A DNA stretch of 64,000 nt from Hygrocybe punicea (Eukaryota > Basidiomycota > Agaricomycetes > Agaricales > Hygrophoraceae), in assembly GCA_963556145.1 (NCBI GenBank), contig OY744461.1:1922001-1986000 (forward strand), read 5' to 3'. Positions 42,936 through 54,509 of the stretch are shown piece by piece. The number at the start of each line of letters is the position of its first letter. The first letter of the stretch is position 1. The position numbers and the translations under genes were made by a program. A model generated the notes under the pieces. That model worked only from the letters and a program-made list of their open reading frames with translations, did not search any database and was not told where the DNA came from.

Positions 42936-44469
42936 TGTTATGGATCGCTTCTGCAGTGGGCTCCAGCAACAATCAACTTAGAATTGAAGCCTTTATGAAT
43001 ATTTTGAATATAATTGCAAAGTAATTTGTTGTGTCTGAGGTAACACATATTTGGATGCTTATGTAAGCTTATCCAGACATGGCCCCAACTGTATCTGATT
43101 TTCTAGTAGAAGAAGTAGAATCATATCTCTTGTACAGAATTTTTTTTTCTATAGGCGATACATGAACATTAATCAATTAATTATGAGGCCTCACTGATCC
43201 AGGTCTAATAAAGAACAAGTCTTTTAATAAATTAAAAGAACTCATAATGTATATTTCCTAGTTAACTAGGGATCGCATTCCAGAGGAGAGGACAGCAGTT
43301 TTCATTGTTGCTTACAACTAAGACAACACTACTAAGAGGGGGGTCATGGTCTAATGTCATTGCAAGCTGTGGGGGTTACCCAAGACATGGGGGTCTGCCC
43401 CAAGAACCAGACTAAATGTAAGGAAAGGAAAAGAAGAAAAAGTCCAAACCAACAACAAGAACAGTAGATATAGTGACTGGTCTTGAGGGGAGGTAAATGG
43501 GAATACAACCATGAAGCTACAACATGTCCAACTATACCATGTGTTCACCATGAGGCGCACATGAGGCGTCCTCATGTCGATGTTCTCACAATCCAACTGG
43601 AGGCCCAGGTGTCATTGAGGAATAGGAGAGGTCTGGATGACTCGGATAATTTGTCATCAGATCATGTGACATGCAGAATTGCCAATTCGGGGTCTACACT
43701 TGCTATAATGGGAAAGTGTGCAGTCTGGCAAATGCATTGCACGGTTGGGTTGGAGATAGGCATTGTCCAGTGTGGGATTGGTGAAGGGAGTGTCTTGAGG
43801 TAGTGTGGATATAGCGGCAAGGTTGGTATGAAAGAAAACAAAGGCATGTATGGAGGAAAAACCAACTAAGACAGTCAGCTAGTCGAGGTCAGACATGTGA
43901 ACAGCATAAGCTGTACCGGATGACAATGTCTGTGTCAATGACATATCGAGGGGCAATGTTACGAGTCCCTATAAGGGAATCGTTCTATACGGTGGATTCT
44001 CAAACTCAGGGTCAGACTCTAATTTGCCAAGCTGTGGGAACAATTTTGTGAAACTGTGGGAACAATTTGGAAGCCCTGGGAATAACTATGAAACCGTGTG
44101 ACTGGGCGGAGTTGAGTGTGAGAATTTGTTGTCCCAATCGGCAAGAACAATAAGGCAGCTGGATCACAGCAGCCAAATTTGGAAATGGGTAGTGTTATAT
44201 CATGTTGGTATTGCAATTGCAATTGGTTTCTGACAATGATCACATGCATTCATAATGCAATGCGCCGTGTATGAATGAACAATATGTCAGTGGTATCTGT
44301 CATGTAGCCACATCTACTGTGTGTAATAGAATTGTTGATAATGAAATGAGGTCAAACAGTGTCCATTGTACACTTGTCACACAGGTCCAAATGTGTGCAG
44401 TGAGTGTTTGGTAGGTGTCCCAGCTTTAAGCTGGCGCAGTCGTTTGCACAAATATCTGTACAGTGTTTT

Positions 44470-45110
44470 GGTGGACATGTTCAGTGCATGTAAGTAAACC
44501 GGTGTGACTGGATATATGACACCGAACACATCGAACATGTTCAGTGTGTTCTGTGGACATGTTTGGTGCATGTCAGTAAACTAGTATGACCAGATATACG
44601 ACAACGAACACATCGAACATGTTCGGTGTGTTCGGTGGACATGTTCGGTGCAGGTCAGTGAACTGGTATGACCAGATATACTACACCAAACACATCGAAC
44701 ATGTTCGGTGTGTTCGGTGAAGATGTTCGGTGCATGTCAGTAAACTGGTATGACCAGATATACTACACCGAACACATTGAACATGTTCGGTGTGTTCGGT
44801 GGACATGTTCGGTGCGTGTCAGTAAACTGGTATGACCAGATATATGACACCGAACACATCAAACATGTTCAGTGGACATGTTCGGTGCATGTCAGTACAC
44901 TGGTATAACCAGATATACTACACTGAACACATCGAACATGTTGAACCGGTGTGTTCGGTTGACATGTTCGGTGGATGTTGGTAAGCCAATATGACTAGGT
45001 ATACTACACCAAACACATCGGGTGTGTTTGTTGGACATGTTTGGTGGATGTCCATCAACCGGTATGACTAGGTACACTACACCGAACACATCCACCAAAC
45101 ACACCGAAGA
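44470..45110. repeat. Tandem array, about 80-bp unit
   Basis: About eight units contain ACATGTTCGGTG, CATGTCAGTAAACTGGTATG, ACCAGATATAC and CACCGAACACATCGAA. Each unit carries complementary TTCGGTG / CACCGAA segments and could fold on itself. The array is non-coding. Confidence 0.8.
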
Positions 45111-45179
45111 TGCCGCAGCCTGCATGTGGGGCATTCCCCTTGCACAAATAGTCATATGAACAATGTATTCGATGTGTCT

Positions 45180-46270
45180 GTAGTGTAGCTACATGTACAA
45201 TGTGTACTAGAATTAATATTAATGCAAGCATTGACTACTTGTCGAACAGGTCCAAAGTGTTCGGTAAGGTGTTCGGTTGATGTCCCAGCCTTCATCTGTG
45301 GCATTTCCCTTGCACAAATAGTTGTACGAACAATGTATTCGATGTATCTGTAGTGTAGCTACCAGTACAATGTGTATTAGAATTAATATTAATGCAAGCA
45401 TTGACTACTTGCAAAGTGTTCGGTATGTTCGGTAAGGTGTTCGGTTGATGTCCCAGCCTTCATCTGTGGCATTTCCCTTGCACAAATCGTTGTACGAACA
45501 ACGTATTTGGTGTGTCTGTAGTGTAGCTACCAGTACAATGTGTATTAGAATTAATATTAATGCAAGCATTGACTACTTGTCGAACAGGTCCAAAGTGTTC
45601 GGTATGTTCGGTAGGGTGTTCGGTTGATGTCCCAGCCTTCATCTGTGGCATTTCCCTTGCACAAATAGTTGTACGAACAACATATTCGGTGTATCTGTAG
45701 TGTAGCTACCAGTACAATGTGTATTAGAATTAATATTAATGCAAGCATTGACTACTTGTCGAACAGGTCCAAAGTGTTCGGTAAGGTGTTCGGTTGATGT
45801 CCCAGCCTTCATCTGTGGCATTTCCCTTGCACAAATAGTTGTACGAACAACGTATTCGATGTATCTGTAGTGTAGCTACCAGTACAATGTGTATTAGAAT
45901 TAATATTAATGCAAGCATTGACTACTTGCAAAGTGTTCGGTATGTTCGGTAGGGTGTTCGGTTGATGTCCCAGCCTTCATCTGTGGCATTTCCCTTGCAC
46001 AAATAGTTGTACGAACAACGTATTCGATGTATCTGTAGTGTAGCTACCAGTACAATGTGTATTAGAATTAATATTAATGCAAACATTGACTACTTGTCGA
46101 ACAGGTCCAAAGTGTTCGGTATGTTCGGTAGGGTGTTCGGTTGATGTCCCAGCCTTCATCTGTGGCATTTCCCTTGCACAAATAGTTGTACGAACAACGT
46201 ATTCGATGTATCTGTTGTGTAGCTACATGTACAATGTGTATTAGAATTATCATTAATGCACACATTGACT
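45180..46270. repeat. Tandem array, about 168-180-bp unit
   Basis: Six to seven units share CCCAGCCTTCATCTGTGGCA, TTGCACAAATAGTTGTACGA, TGTAGTGTAGCTACC and GTATTAGAATTAATATTAAT. Units differ mainly by presence or absence of a TGTCGAACAGGTCC segment, giving two unit lengths. ORFs of about 60 codons recur on the minus strand only because the unit repeats. Confidence 0.82.
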
Positions 46271-46392
46271 ACTCGTCGTACAGGTCGAAAGTGTTCAGTC
46301 AGTGTTCAGTAGATATCCCAGCCTTTTTCTGATGCATTCACCTTCCACCCACAATTGTACACACATTATATCAGATGTGTCTGTGTTGCAGT

Positions 46393-46765
46393 CACTGGAT
46401 GCAAGCCATAATATTTCTAATAAAAATGTCTTGAAATTGCCTGGAAATTAATCCATATTATTTTAACATGTCATTTGCAGAGAACATTTACATATTTAGT
46501 GCATATTTTTCGTACATTTCTGAGACAGGTATCATAAAGATATGATAAACATTATAAGAAAACCAAGATGTTTCAAGACTATGAAATTGTATTTCTTTTA
46601 AGATAGCACTCAAGATACTTTTATGATAACTTCCTTTAAAATGAACTGACATTATTTAGAAGGTTTTTAAATTTTTTCTCACAATGTTGTATTAAAGTAA
46701 CATGGATTAATTTCCAGATAACTTCAAGATATTTTGAGTTGAAATACTATGGCTTGCATCCAGTG
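46393..46765. mobile_element. 373-bp CACTA-like MITE
   Basis: Inverted ends CACTGGATGCAAGCCATA and complement, and 3-bp duplication AGT (46390-46392, 46766-46768). CACTR-type termini with a 3-bp duplication fit non-autonomous CACTA/CMC elements. The interior is AT-rich with partial self-complementarity. Confidence 0.7.
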
Positions 46766-48651
46766 AGTCATATATAATATGCACATTGAAATCGTTCCCA
46801 ATGCAAGCAGTGATTTCTTGTCAAAGAGGTATAATACAATGTTCCACCTTCAACCCTCGGCAATCCCATTGTAGACATAATAGTATGACCTGTATATTGG
46901 ATGGGTCTGTACAAGTGCTACATATCCTTGCAATGCACCTCATACTTAATACATTATCAATACTGGTAAAACAGGCTGAATGGATTTCAGTAAATCATTG
47001 GGCCAGTGTCCCAGACACAGTATGCAGCATTGCAGTGCAACAGACACTGTCTGTTCCATAAATTCCATTCGTGCATGTCACACCTATCTTCATCATGTGT
47101 GCTGGAATTGGTTCAGGTGTTCAACACTGATCAAACTGTTACACAAGAACATTGTGTCACCAACTTCACAGCTTCATGAATCGGAAGCATTGCTAGTGCA
47201 CCAGCTGAACCAGTCATCTTGTTGATTCTGGTATCATCAAACCCAGTGATCTTATCAAAGTGGTTCCAATACAAGTGCAGTTGGTGTCATTGTACATGTG
47301 TTTATTTCTACCATACTCACAGGAGGTCATTCTTGACCCGACAAATAATTCAGATACTTAGAGTTTCTGGATATACTTACTATGTATTCTGTAAAACTTT
47401 CACAGAGTAACTATGACTACTGATAGAGTAGTAAATTAGTTGTATATATGCCAGCATGAACACTGCAAACTTGATATGAAAGATGCCAATTTGGGATCTG
47501 ATATTGCATTATGACAAATTGGAAGGAACAGGGTATAATCAATTATGAAAGCTATATCATTGTAGTATGGTATCTGAATGGTATCTGAATGGTATCTGAA
47601 TGGCATCAGTATGTAATAATAAAGGAAATATTAATAACTTTGCAAATATTGATTATCATAGCAGCATCATAATACTGTATGATTTGTATCCACTTATTCT
47701 CTCATTACTAAAAAGGGACGAGTAACCTGCCATGCAAAGCAATGGCCCACACCCCACTAGTCTTGTCCTGTCTGTGGAACAATGTGGTCCACCTGATGTC
47801 GGTATTCATCCAAGAAAGGGTATTGTTGTAAATGAATGTGGGAGGTATCAAGGTTATAGATGGAAAAGGATGAATGAATGTGGGTCCAGGTTTCGAGTCA
47901 TGGCACGAGTGACAAGCATGGGAACAAGATGTCAGGTGCTGCATTGAAGCGATGTCATGTGAACCATACACAATAGGAGTCGGTTCACTGTATTGGGAAG
48001 TTGTATGGTCTGTGGTTGAAGTCTGGAGGTATATGCTTCGGCGATGGTTGGATTGGAGGGAACAGTGAAATGTCTTGTGATCAAGGATTGTTCAGGGCAT
48101 GCATGTAGGTGAGGAATGTCATTGGATCATCAGGGAGGATAATGGTAGGCATGGAATACGAAAGTGGAAACCAAATATCCAGGTATGGCAATTGTCAATT
48201 ATGTGGTGAGATATTGTTGAGGTGGAAGTTGGAAGTATTGATGGCAGAAGGGTTTCAGTACCAATGCCAAAGATACATCATAACAAGGTGAAAACCAATA
48301 AGGAAAGTGATGGCAATGCTGCCAATGATGATTATGGTAATTAGCTGTGTTGGGAGTACAGCCATTGTGTATCGGTTTGTCATGGGATGAAGTAAACAAT
48401 ATGTCAGGACAAGGAAAAAGACAATGGTGATGATGTCCATCGGCAAGGAGACTATTCAGGTACAGCAAGGTCATGTGGGATATGTCCATGGTTGGTCTGG
48501 ATTAGAAGAAAGGATAAAAAGGGAACAAGAACAAGAATAAACAACAATGTCCAAAAGAAGACAGAAGGCAAAGGGGAACAAAAAAGGAAAATGTGGTAAA
48601 GTGGAATCGTCATGGTGGGCAACAGAGTTGGAATCAGAGTTGCGGAGTTGT

Positions 48652-49129
48652 GACCTTGTCTCATGATTCTTCCGAGGTGTTGCACAAAAATGTAGCATTT
48701 GAACAACTAAGAGATCACCTTAGAACTGTACTGCATAACATGAATCCTACAGACTTTCCTAGAGGCACAATGGGCATCAGTGTGGCCAATCTAGCTATGG
48801 AGTTGTTTAAAATCAATGACATTGTAGCCTCTTCTCAACATAAATGTTCTCAATGTGACTTTGCAGAAGAACCCATTGATGATAGACTAGGCTATGTGTT
48901 GCATGCTGATGACACCATTAAACAGTCTACCATGAAGTGGGTTGATACCTTGTCACAGAAAACCAATAGAAGATGTCCTGATTGCAACAGCAGAATGAAT
49001 CAACTTGTATTTTATAATGAAGCACCACATATTCTTATTCTAGAGTATCCATTTAAAAAAATTGAAACCAGTCATAGATTAGAATTTGTTTCAGAGACTG
49101 ACACAAAGACATTAGAACTTAGAGGCATT
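48652..49129 (+). pseudogene. Ubiquitin-specific-protease-like gene, fragment interrupted by Harbinger element
   Basis: The open frame reads ..SEVLHKNVAFEQLRDHLRTV.., a zinc-finger-like pair CSQC and CPDC about 50 residues apart, then PHILILEYPFKK. At 49127-49129 the frame is cut by the PIF/Harbinger element. After removing it and one ATT, the frame resumes at 53990 as GIVYHGQYHFTSCII, which resembles the catalytic-His box of USP (C19) deubiquitinases. The 5' end is lost at the inverted-duplication breakpoint (48651) and the 3' end at a repeat-B fragment (about 54050). The family call rests on motif layout only. The catalytic Cys box is not present. Confidence 0.55.
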
Positions 49130-49163
49130 GGGTGACTTCCTGCAGGATAAATTTAAGATAGAA

Positions 49164-49640
49164 TCATATTTTCAACCGAAAGTAGTCCAATGGGCCTTTG
49201 CCTCGGGTCCTTTGAGGGCTCTCAATAAAATCTAAACCTGTCCTAGCGTCCGCTAAATCATTGATTTGGGCATCGAGACCTCTCCATGCCCAAATCAATG
49301 ATTTAGTGTGCTTTGCGTGAATAATCCGTTTCAGGACATAGCCATCCTGTTGGCCCATTTCCCACCTTCTGAAAGTTTTCAAGTCCTCTCGTTGTGCTGC
49401 TTCGTCAGTCTTCAATACGGTACATTGCCATCTGCGCATCCTTTATGCCCCACTAGCCCGACCCCTTTCAGTCCTTCCACCTGAAACAGCCCTGATTGTG
49501 TCAGAATTGGCCGCTTCCAACTCCACCAATATCCCTTGCCCAATTCCTGCCCTCTGGATCGTTGCAATGTCAAACGGCGTCACGGCAAATGCAACTGGCT
49601 TTCTGAGGGACTCAACAATGAATGGGAGAGGATCTTTCAA
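49164..49640 (-). pseudogene. Third ORF of the Harbinger element, unknown
   Basis: A single minus-strand frame of about 158 codons contains one TAA (at 49443-49445, CAA would give Gln): KDPLPFIVESLRKPVAFAV.. before it and RMRRWQCTVLKTDEAAQRED.. WAWRGLDAQINDLADARTG.. after it. It starts just inside the left inverted repeat at its 3' end. An upstream exon is likely because no good ATG precedes it. I do not recognise the family. It faces away from the Myb-like gene. Confidence 0.5.
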
Positions 49641-49896
49641 GTTTCAACCATTTGTGCTCTTGCCGATTTCAAGGTGAGCAAGTTAACTTGGGCGTAGTTC
49701 ACCCTGACCACTTCACACCAACAGCTTCACTGGCTCGTCGTGCCATTCTTATTCAGGTTTATTGAATTCAGCCCTGCATGTCCTAGGCATGGCCACTACT
49801 CGCATGCATGAAATGGGCGCCAAGCTGTATCATTGCTATAAGAAGCCCACAAATCACCAGGATTCTGGACACTCCCCCCTTCCCTTCAATCCCCAC

Positions 49897-51901
49897 ATGT
49901 CGTCGACACCTGACTCTTCTCGTATGTCTCTGAGTGTCAACCCATCGTATACATCCTCTGCACCCAATCCCTCAAGTTTGCTCCCTTTGCCGACTCTTCA
50001 TGAGCTTGCCCGTCCATTTGAAACCAGAGCCGACTCGGTTTACCAAAATTCCTGCAACCACTGGGTGCCATACAATGGTGCCGTACCCATGGCTCTTGCC
50101 CCAGTACATCATGCTCTTTACAATACAAGAATAAAGCTAAAGCCTTTGCAGATACGTAATGATTCTCCGCCGCATCACCCTCTAGATCGGCAACCGTTCA
50201 CACCTCTTACGGTAAGTCGTACACTATACACCATACACCTGCTAATAGTATATCAGGTGCACAATCCGTTGAATGCCCAGTATGGCGGTCTTCCTAATCA
50301 ATGGGATCATTACCCCATATGTGTTCCTTTACTCTATATCTTCCCATCTGATTTGCAGCTTCCAGACTCACCATAACGATTGGGAGAATATGCGCTCAAT
50401 GTCAGCACAGGTGCCATACAACTGTGACAGCTCAATGTCCATGCATGGAAATGGCAGCATGGCCTCTCTGCCGTACATGTCTATTGCTCAATTGAGTGTG
50501 ACCAATGGAGGCGCTGCATGTGATGTGGAGCATGTTTCGAAAGCCCCCCGTTGTACTGCAACTGAAAAGGTGGCTGGTGCACGACGCAAAGGGAGAGAAG
50601 CATCAGGTGGCCCTGTTGCAAAGAAAAAGGCTGTGAACGAGCGGTCCCGTAAACAAGGTACTAAGCGCAAGGCTTATGCCGACTCTGATGAAGATAGCCT
50701 TAGGCCTACAGCGAAACGTGGATGACCGAAAGGTGCGGTAAACTTCACCTTGCACGATATCAAGGTTCTTCTAGACGAGGTCGAGAAGAGGTTGCCTACA
50801 GGCATGAATGGCTGGATCACCGTGCATCGGCGCTTCTTGCATTGGTTGAGGAACCATAACCATGCAATGAGGACTCAGGATTCACTGGAGAAGAAGTTTC
50901 GTTCGGTACGTTATTCCTGCCTGGGACAAATGACCATACTGATGTCTCTTCAGTTGGTTAGGACTCCAAAGCCGACTGGAGATGGTGTTTGTCCACCTCA
51001 CGTTGAGCGCAGCTGGAAGATTGATGCTATGATAAACAACAAGGGTGGCACACACAATCTTGATGACTCTGATCAAGAGGATGCAGACATCGCAGACGAC
51101 GAGGATGAGAGTGATGATGAGAGTGTCATCAGCCTGAACAGTGATCAGGATGATCCGGTTAATCCAGCAGATCGGGTGCAACCAGGCCTGGTTGTTATGC
51201 GCGGCATTCGGGGACAGGTACCAGTTCGGTGCAATGCTCGTGGAGGTGATGGTGCAGATCTAGTCCACAAGATCGCACAGGCATTTGATCCTTCTGCCGA
51301 GGTGGCTCGAGACCATGAACGATCACAGCGAGCACTCACAAGTACTCAAGCATTGGTTGTGTCACAGCAGCATCGTGATGCTCAGGTCCTTATTGAATCC
51401 TTGCGCACACAGCTCACTGCACTCCAGGGCCGTGTTTATGAAGCCGATTGAGCACGAGATCTCTTGCAGTTGAAGCTTGAGATGGGAATGAATAGCAATG
51501 GTCCCAGAGGCCCCATCCGCGCTCAGCCCCATTCCCGTGGCACCTATCGCAACAAGTTTCGCAATGACACCCACTATGCTGATGGCGGTCGGAGTGTCAT
51601 TTGGATTACAGACAACGAATCAAGTGATGGGGATCCCCACGAGAGGGCAATCAAGCCCTTACCCTCTCATGCCCTCTCACGCACCTATGCATTCAAGAGC
51701 GCTCTTTCTCCACTGCACAAACCCTCTGTCACAGCTGTTCAACCGATGCAAACCCTGGACATTGTGCCGAAACTCGAGCAACCCACTCTCAATCCAACTG
51801 AAGACACGTTTGAACTCACACTGACCCTATCGCGTGGGTTAGGCTTATCTCTCCTGATTAGTCCCAGTAAAGTGCCTCCCATCTCTCCGATGAAAATCTA
51901 A
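49897..51901 (+). pseudogene. Myb-like (DUF6818-type) protein of the Harbinger element
   Basis: The N-terminal region from about 49897 (MSSTPDSSRMSLSVNPSYTS) is Ser/Pro-rich with one or two short introns near 50213-50258 and 50325-50360. The core is KRG-(TGA)-PKGAVNFTLHDIKVLLDEV..LPTGMNGWITVHRRF..LRNHNHAMRTQDSLEKKFRS, then a 48-bp intron (50906-50953), then LVRTPKPTGDGVCPPHVERSW. This is the tri-helical Myb-like layout I associate with fungal DUF6818. An acidic stretch and a coiled coil follow. Two TGA codons (50723-50725, and 51449-51451 in EAD-stop-ARDLL) sit where CGA Arg is expected. It probably binds element ends with the transposase. Confidence 0.75.
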
Positions 51902-52067
51902 CCCCCTCTGATCTGTCTAACCCTTACTGGCCCAAACACGGTGGCCTCACACTGTCCTTACTCGTAAAATGTCTATGATCTCACTTGTTATGCTGTCTCA
52001 AAACTGTCCTTACTCACAAGTTTCATAACAACACCTCTGTTACATTACTTCGTAATGTACACTGTCC

Positions 52068-53809
52068 TTACTCGTAGTACTCTGCCACAATGTGAAACCT
52101 TGATACCCTATCCATCCTCCTCTGCTCCGAAAAAAGAATGTCCTCAAATTGTTGCCATATATGTAACTCATCAGGATTACCATCGCACTGCTTGTCATAG
52201 ACAGACTGGATCTGATTGAACCCTACCCATCGGCAGCGGAGATTGTGTAACCTGAGACATATCTCCAGCAAGTCCGCACGATCATCTTTATGTTTAGCCT
52301 CGAGGGGTATCCGTAACCGTCCGAAAGATCCTTGCAGGGCTCGATTGCCCCATTCTGCAGTCTGGCAATAAGACAAAAGCTGACGGTTAATCTTTAACCG
52401 CTCCTCCATTGTGAGTGGTGTTACATGGAGCTTGTCCCCTGACTTCAATGGGGCACGGATACGGCCTCCTGTGAGGCCATTTCCACCACGGGAAAAGGCT
52501 GTATCTCCGACAATATAATACCCAGCCGGGGTCTGTGTTCGCAGCTTCTCGTATATGGGCAGGGCAACCCGAGAATCATGCCAACTGCCTGGTGCATTCA
52601 CGTGGGCAGCAATGACAGGCCCTATGCACATTATATGAGACTGAAAGACAAAGGAAGCACTAGAGCAACTGACCTCGGGGAGAGAATACAAACATGGAGC
52701 TGACAATATGATCTGACTTCCAGCCATTATACGTTGCGTTCTCAATCTCACAGTCATCTGAAACCTGCACAGGCAGATTGAGTCCATCGATAGTGGCAAA
52801 TGCCCCGACTAGAAGAGGGTGACGCGCAAGGACAAGTTCATTGTCATACTGGAACTCGGAAAGCTGGCGAGGCCAGACAATCTTGGCATCATCAATTTTG
52901 TGGAGGGTGTCGAGGAGAATGTGAAGACCAAAAGTAATATATCGCGAGACCGTCGTCGGAATCAATGCAAATATCTGTTGCAGACTGATTTCACGCATGG
53001 TTGAGTTGAGGTAATGCAGTATGAGACCCAATGCGCCATCGGCATCCAACGAACAGCGCCCAGGACGTGGTTCAGCTCCATCACGAATATCTCCTCGGGG
53101 GATTGCTGTCTTGTACCAGTGCTGTCCAAAACCCTTGGCTATAAGAGCTTCAAAGCTGGCAACATCAAAACCCATCGTGGTCACGTATGCACGGTCACTT
53201 CTACTTTCTCGTAATTGGATCCATGGGGTAGCGATGCGAGGGTTGGGGAGGAGCTGGGGTCGGCACAAGTAGAGGCGGGAAGGGTGTTGATGTCTCATTC
53301 GTTGGAGCCGTGCTTGGTCCGCACCATCGATTACAAATGCAACAGCCAGATTAAGCTGTGCCCTACGGTCGTCCTGGTGATCATTCTCGATCTCCTGTTT
53401 AGTGTTGCCATGACTATAGCCGATGTTTTTTGAAAAATTGCCTTTTTAGGCCAGTAAAATTAGCTAAAATTATGAAAATATTTGAGGAGATGGGCAAAGC
53501 CAAAAGCTGAGGGGTCACTTAAGGGTGCTAAGAATTTGGTGCACAATCTTCAGAGTTATTCAACCATAGCTGTTGAGTCTAGTCAGCTACAGTCCAACAG
53601 CTATCCTTAAATAACTCTGAAAATTGAGCCCCAAATTCTTAGCACCCTTAAGTGACCCCTCAGCTTTTGGCTTTGCCCATCTCCTCAAATATTTTCATAA
53701 TTTTAGCTAATTTTACTGGCCTAAAAAGGCAATTTTTCAAAAAACATCGGCTATAGTTGTGGCAACACTACTCCTGTTGTTCAAGCAGGTAATGGTGAAC
53801 GTCATTCAT
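52068..53809 (-). pseudogene. PIF/Harbinger DDE transposase, split by a MITE
   Basis: The start is at 53809 (MNDVHHYLLEQQE). After the MITE (53400-53770) the frame continues from 53391 as IENDHQDDRRAQLN.. to 52674. A 52-bp intron (52673-52622, GTCAGT..GCATAG) joins FVFSPR-GPVIAAHVNAPGSWHDS. Catalytic landmarks are the first Asp in FATIDGLNLPV, the second in GYYIVGDTAFSR and Glu in EWGNRALQGSFGRLR, as in the DDE superfamily 4 of Harbinger proteins. Apart from the MITE (371 bp plus 8-bp duplication, which also shifts frame) the coding sequence is open to the stop at 52068. Confidence 0.9.
53400..53770. mobile_element. 371-bp hAT-type palindromic MITE
   Basis: The termini TAGTGTTGCCA and TGGCAACACTA are flanked by a perfect 8-bp duplication CTCCTGTT (53392-53399, 53771-53778). 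Arms of about 150 bp are near-perfect inverted copies with a short loop around 53570-53610. The terminal 11 bp equal those of the large hAT at 2488-37775, suggesting the same transposase could move both. Confidence 0.9.
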
Positions 53810-53989
53810 GTAGATGGTGACTGCGCTGATACGCTTAATTGGGACTTGAATTTATGCTAACTAAAGCATATTTTAATGCTGTGGTTTAGAGAACAGAATA
53901 AAGATAACTACTATTTCATGTCCAGACTGCTGGGACCATCAGGATAAAGTCATTCTATCTTAAATTTACCCCGCGGGAAGTCACCCATT

Positions 53990-54295
53990 GTGTATCATGG
54001 TCAATATCATTTCACATCATGTATTATTACTGTACAGAAACAAGTATGGTATCATATGTAGTTTTATTTTATGCTAATTTTTATGTTGCAGAGGTGGGAG
54101 GTGGGCTTATTAGAATAATATGCAATATGCAACATATGCTATATACCTTATGCCATATGTTATATACCTTATGCCATATGTAACATGCTTTATACAATTT
54201 AATCTTATTGCTTCATTCACCAAAAAGGTGGAGAGGGGGGAAAAAGAACTTGTTCTTGCCATGCGCAGCACTGGCCCACTAAACAAGTGTGTCAT
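53990..54295 (+). pseudogene. USP-like continuation and repeat-B fragment
   Basis: 53990-54040 is the continuation of the ubiquitin-protease-like gene (VYHGQYHFTSCIITVQ). From about 54055 to 54295 the sequence matches the 3' interior of repeat B (GTTTTATTTTATGCTAATTTTTATGTTGCAGAGGTGGGAGG.. and CATGCGCAGCACTGGCCCAC, compare 40740-40925 and 58805-59010). Confidence 0.6.
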
Positions 54296-54509
54296 GTACT
54301 TTGATGAGGTCATGAGCTTGGATTGTGCTTTTCGGTTTTGTTGCATTTATTGCAATTCTAGTCATCCTCGACGAGGATGTGGTATGTGTTTCTAGGAACA
54401 AAGTCAAGTTTTCAGGAGTCTTTGCTATGTGCCAATGCACTCACACCTGATGTACTGCCAGTGCTTCCGCTGAAACTGCGAAAGGAACTTCTCTGACTGG
54501 TACCACTGT

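Larger units (their letters stand above)
43960..47760. mobile_element. 3.8-kb satellite-bearing insertion
   Basis: It interrupts LTR-A between GGGCAATG and TCTTGTCCTG. Its ends hold imperfect inverted repeats, TTACGAGTCCCT at the left and AGGGACGAGTAA at about 47713-47724, followed by 36 extra bases. The interior is two tandem arrays, a nested MITE and about 1 kb of unique sequence. No transposase ORF was found and the target duplication is unclear, so its type is open. Confidence 0.6.
42936..48651 (-). mobile_element. LTR-A copy 3, interrupted (left arm of inverted duplication)
   Basis: LTR-A sequence occurs at 42936-42977, 43271-43959 and 47761-48651. The first gap is a repeat-B fragment (42978-43270) also present at the same place in copy 4. 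The second gap is the satellite insertion (43960-47760), absent from copy 4, which therefore shows the empty site (57225-57235). The right end stops abruptly at 48651 inside the ubiquitin-protease-like gene, without the normal LTR terminus. Confidence 0.75.
49130..53986. mobile_element. Complete PIF/Harbinger transposon
   Basis: Inverted ends match over about 35 bp, starting GGGTGACTTCC and including TAAATTTAAGATAGAAT, with a 3-bp ATT duplication (49127-49129, 53987-53989). The 4857-bp element encodes a DDE transposase (minus), a Myb-like protein (plus) and a third minus-strand ORF. A transposase plus Myb-like pair is the known PIF/Harbinger arrangement. The transposase is broken by a 371-bp MITE at 53400. 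Confidence 0.9.

Noticed and set aside
44470..46270. CRISPR-like appearance of the satellite arrays
   Set aside because: Units are head-to-tail with no unique spacers, in a eukaryotic transposon context. They are plain tandem satellites.
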